A stretch of DNA of 64,000 bases from Amorphochlora amoebiformis. Taxonomy: Eukaryota > Cercozoa > Chlorarachniophyceae. The stretch spans positions 186,001 to 250,000 of the forward strand of contig BAAHQB010000267.1 in the NCBI GenBank assembly GCA_054601695.1, in the 5' to 3' direction. The notes under the pieces are model-generated. The model ran no database searches and was not told where the DNA came from. It was given only the letters and a program-made list of their open reading frames with translations. Positions 51,783-64,000 of the stretch are shown here, piece by piece. Numbering within the stretch: the first letter of the stretch is position 1; the number at the start of each line of letters is the position of its first letter. Made by a program: the position numbers and the translations under genes.

Positions 51783-52010
51783 TATCAGCTGGGAACACAC
51801 GTAGTACAGAGAGTGGCTACAGGGCCGGATTCGGAAGACCTTCGCTGTGTGCACAACGTTCTGGACAGCCGAAAAGAAAAGAAGTTTTATCCGATATTTT
51901 TGGAGAAAGTAGAATTATATGCGTATGTCGGAAGAGAGAGTGAATGGAGGGGGGGTGTCAATCCCAAAGCCAAAAAAAAAAAAAATGTATATTTCGGGAA
52001 TGAATATTGA
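51783..52010 (+). CDS. candidate terminal exon, unidentified
   Basis: After the acceptor CCGTTTGCAG one frame is open for 75 codons to a TGA (YQLGTHVVQRVATGPDSEDL... KFYPIFLEKVELYAYVG... KAKKKKNVYFGNEY). A second frame (SAGNTRSTESGYRAGFGRPS...) is also open for about 50 codons, so the frame is not certain. A donor-like GTGTCA occurs at 51957. Upstream linkage to the exons ending near 51081 is unknown. No family recognised. Confidence 0.4.
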   Translation, partial: YQLGTHVVQRVATGPDSEDLRCVHNVLDSRKEKKFYPIFLEKVELYAYVGRESEWRGGVNPKAKKKKNVYFGNEY

Positions 52011-52262
52011 TTTTTTTTTTTTTTCGAGTAAGCGTTTATCTGTAGATAGATTTCTGTGGATATTTATACATATGTCAAAATGTATGTTTAGATAACAAAA
52101 GGATAAAACACAGAATATATATATGTGTATGTATATGTATATATGTGTATATGTATATGTATGTATATGTGTGCACGTATATGTTATAAACCTGGGATTT
52201 GGGTTCCGAGAAAAAAATATAACAGATACATACACACGTGCATACTCTTATATACATATATA

Positions 52263-52313
<51 letters not shown>

Positions 52314-52622
52314 GAAGAACAAAAAACCACCACCCAAGAACACAATACAACTAATCGGAATCCAAGCCCTTGGATTCCGAGACCAAACCTGGGTTACGAA
52401 ACCAAACTTGGGTTCCGAAACCAGATTAGTAACATCCCGGGATCTTCGGAACCCAAAGGAGGTTTGGGTTCCGAACGACTGTTTCCAAAGGAGGGGGAAT
52501 TTTTTGGTCTGGGTTCCGTGGGTGAGAGCGGGAGAGAGGATGGGGAGAAAGAGAGAGGAAGAGAGAGAGAGCGAGAAATTAAAAAAAAAAAATCGCAGAT
52601 GGAAGAAGTGTGTAGCGTTTTG
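52011..52622. other. region between convergent genes with TGGGTTCCGA repeats
   Basis: The decamer TGGGTTCCGA or close variants occurs about six times between 52195 and 52520, partly in inverted form (TCGGAATCCAAG). (TA)n at 52265-52310, GA-rich 52525-52580. Probably 3' flank of the SerRS gene; an 88-codon + ORF (52408-52674) overlaps the SerRS last exon and is not supported. Confidence 0.6.

Positions 52623-64000
<11,378 letters not shown>

Overview
This window is nuclear DNA of a eukaryote, and at first sight almost all simple repeat: long (TA)n tracts, arrays of the telomere-type hexamer CCCTAA/TTAGGG, (CG)n tracts, purine (GA)n tracts and minisatellites. Nearly all long open frames are repeat artefacts (poly-IY, poly-LT, poly-NP, poly-RE). 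Between the repeats lie short unique islands of 20-180 bp bounded by AG on one side and GT on the other. Joined by splice phase, they rebuild four conserved proteins with no internal stop. The (TA)n tracts and telomere-like arrays are therefore mostly introns.

Layout. 1-2472: 3' end of an unidentified + strand gene. 4616-15367 (-): complete TMEM53/DUF829-like alpha/beta hydrolase, 12 exons. 15368-18032: intergenic. 18033-28925 (-): complete casein kinase 1, 18 exons, 372 residues. 28926-29172: 247 bp divergent promoter carrying three palindromes. 29173-44161 (+): protein-only RNase P (PRORP), about 25 exons, about 534 residues. 45124-51081 (+): exons of one or two unidentified genes. 51783-52010 (+): one unidentified terminal exon. 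52623-64000 (-): cytosolic-type seryl-tRNA synthetase, 16 exons, running off the right edge.

The gene set (spliceosomal introns, eukaryotic SerRS with Lys-rich tail, CK1, PRORP) and TTAGGG-type repeats show a eukaryote. PRORP makes a fungus unlikely. A protist or alga fits, but I cannot name the species. The genes do not form one pathway; PRORP (tRNA 5' processing) and SerRS (tRNA charging) both act on tRNA.

The most unusual architecture is this: (1) introns consist of repeats that themselves supply donors (GTATAT, GTAACCC, GTTAGGG), branch-like CTAAC and acceptors (TATATAG, CCCTAG); (2) fragments of real exons carrying one splice site are tandemly copied inside the neighbouring repeat introns at over a dozen places, including six copies of the hydrolase nucleophile exon; (3) a (CG)63 tract lies in frame inside a coding exon as (Ala-Arg)21; (4) a 44-bp element recurs eight times, always in one orientation relative to the CCCTAA arrays. 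All gene models come from reading the sequence by eye; RNA data would be decisive.
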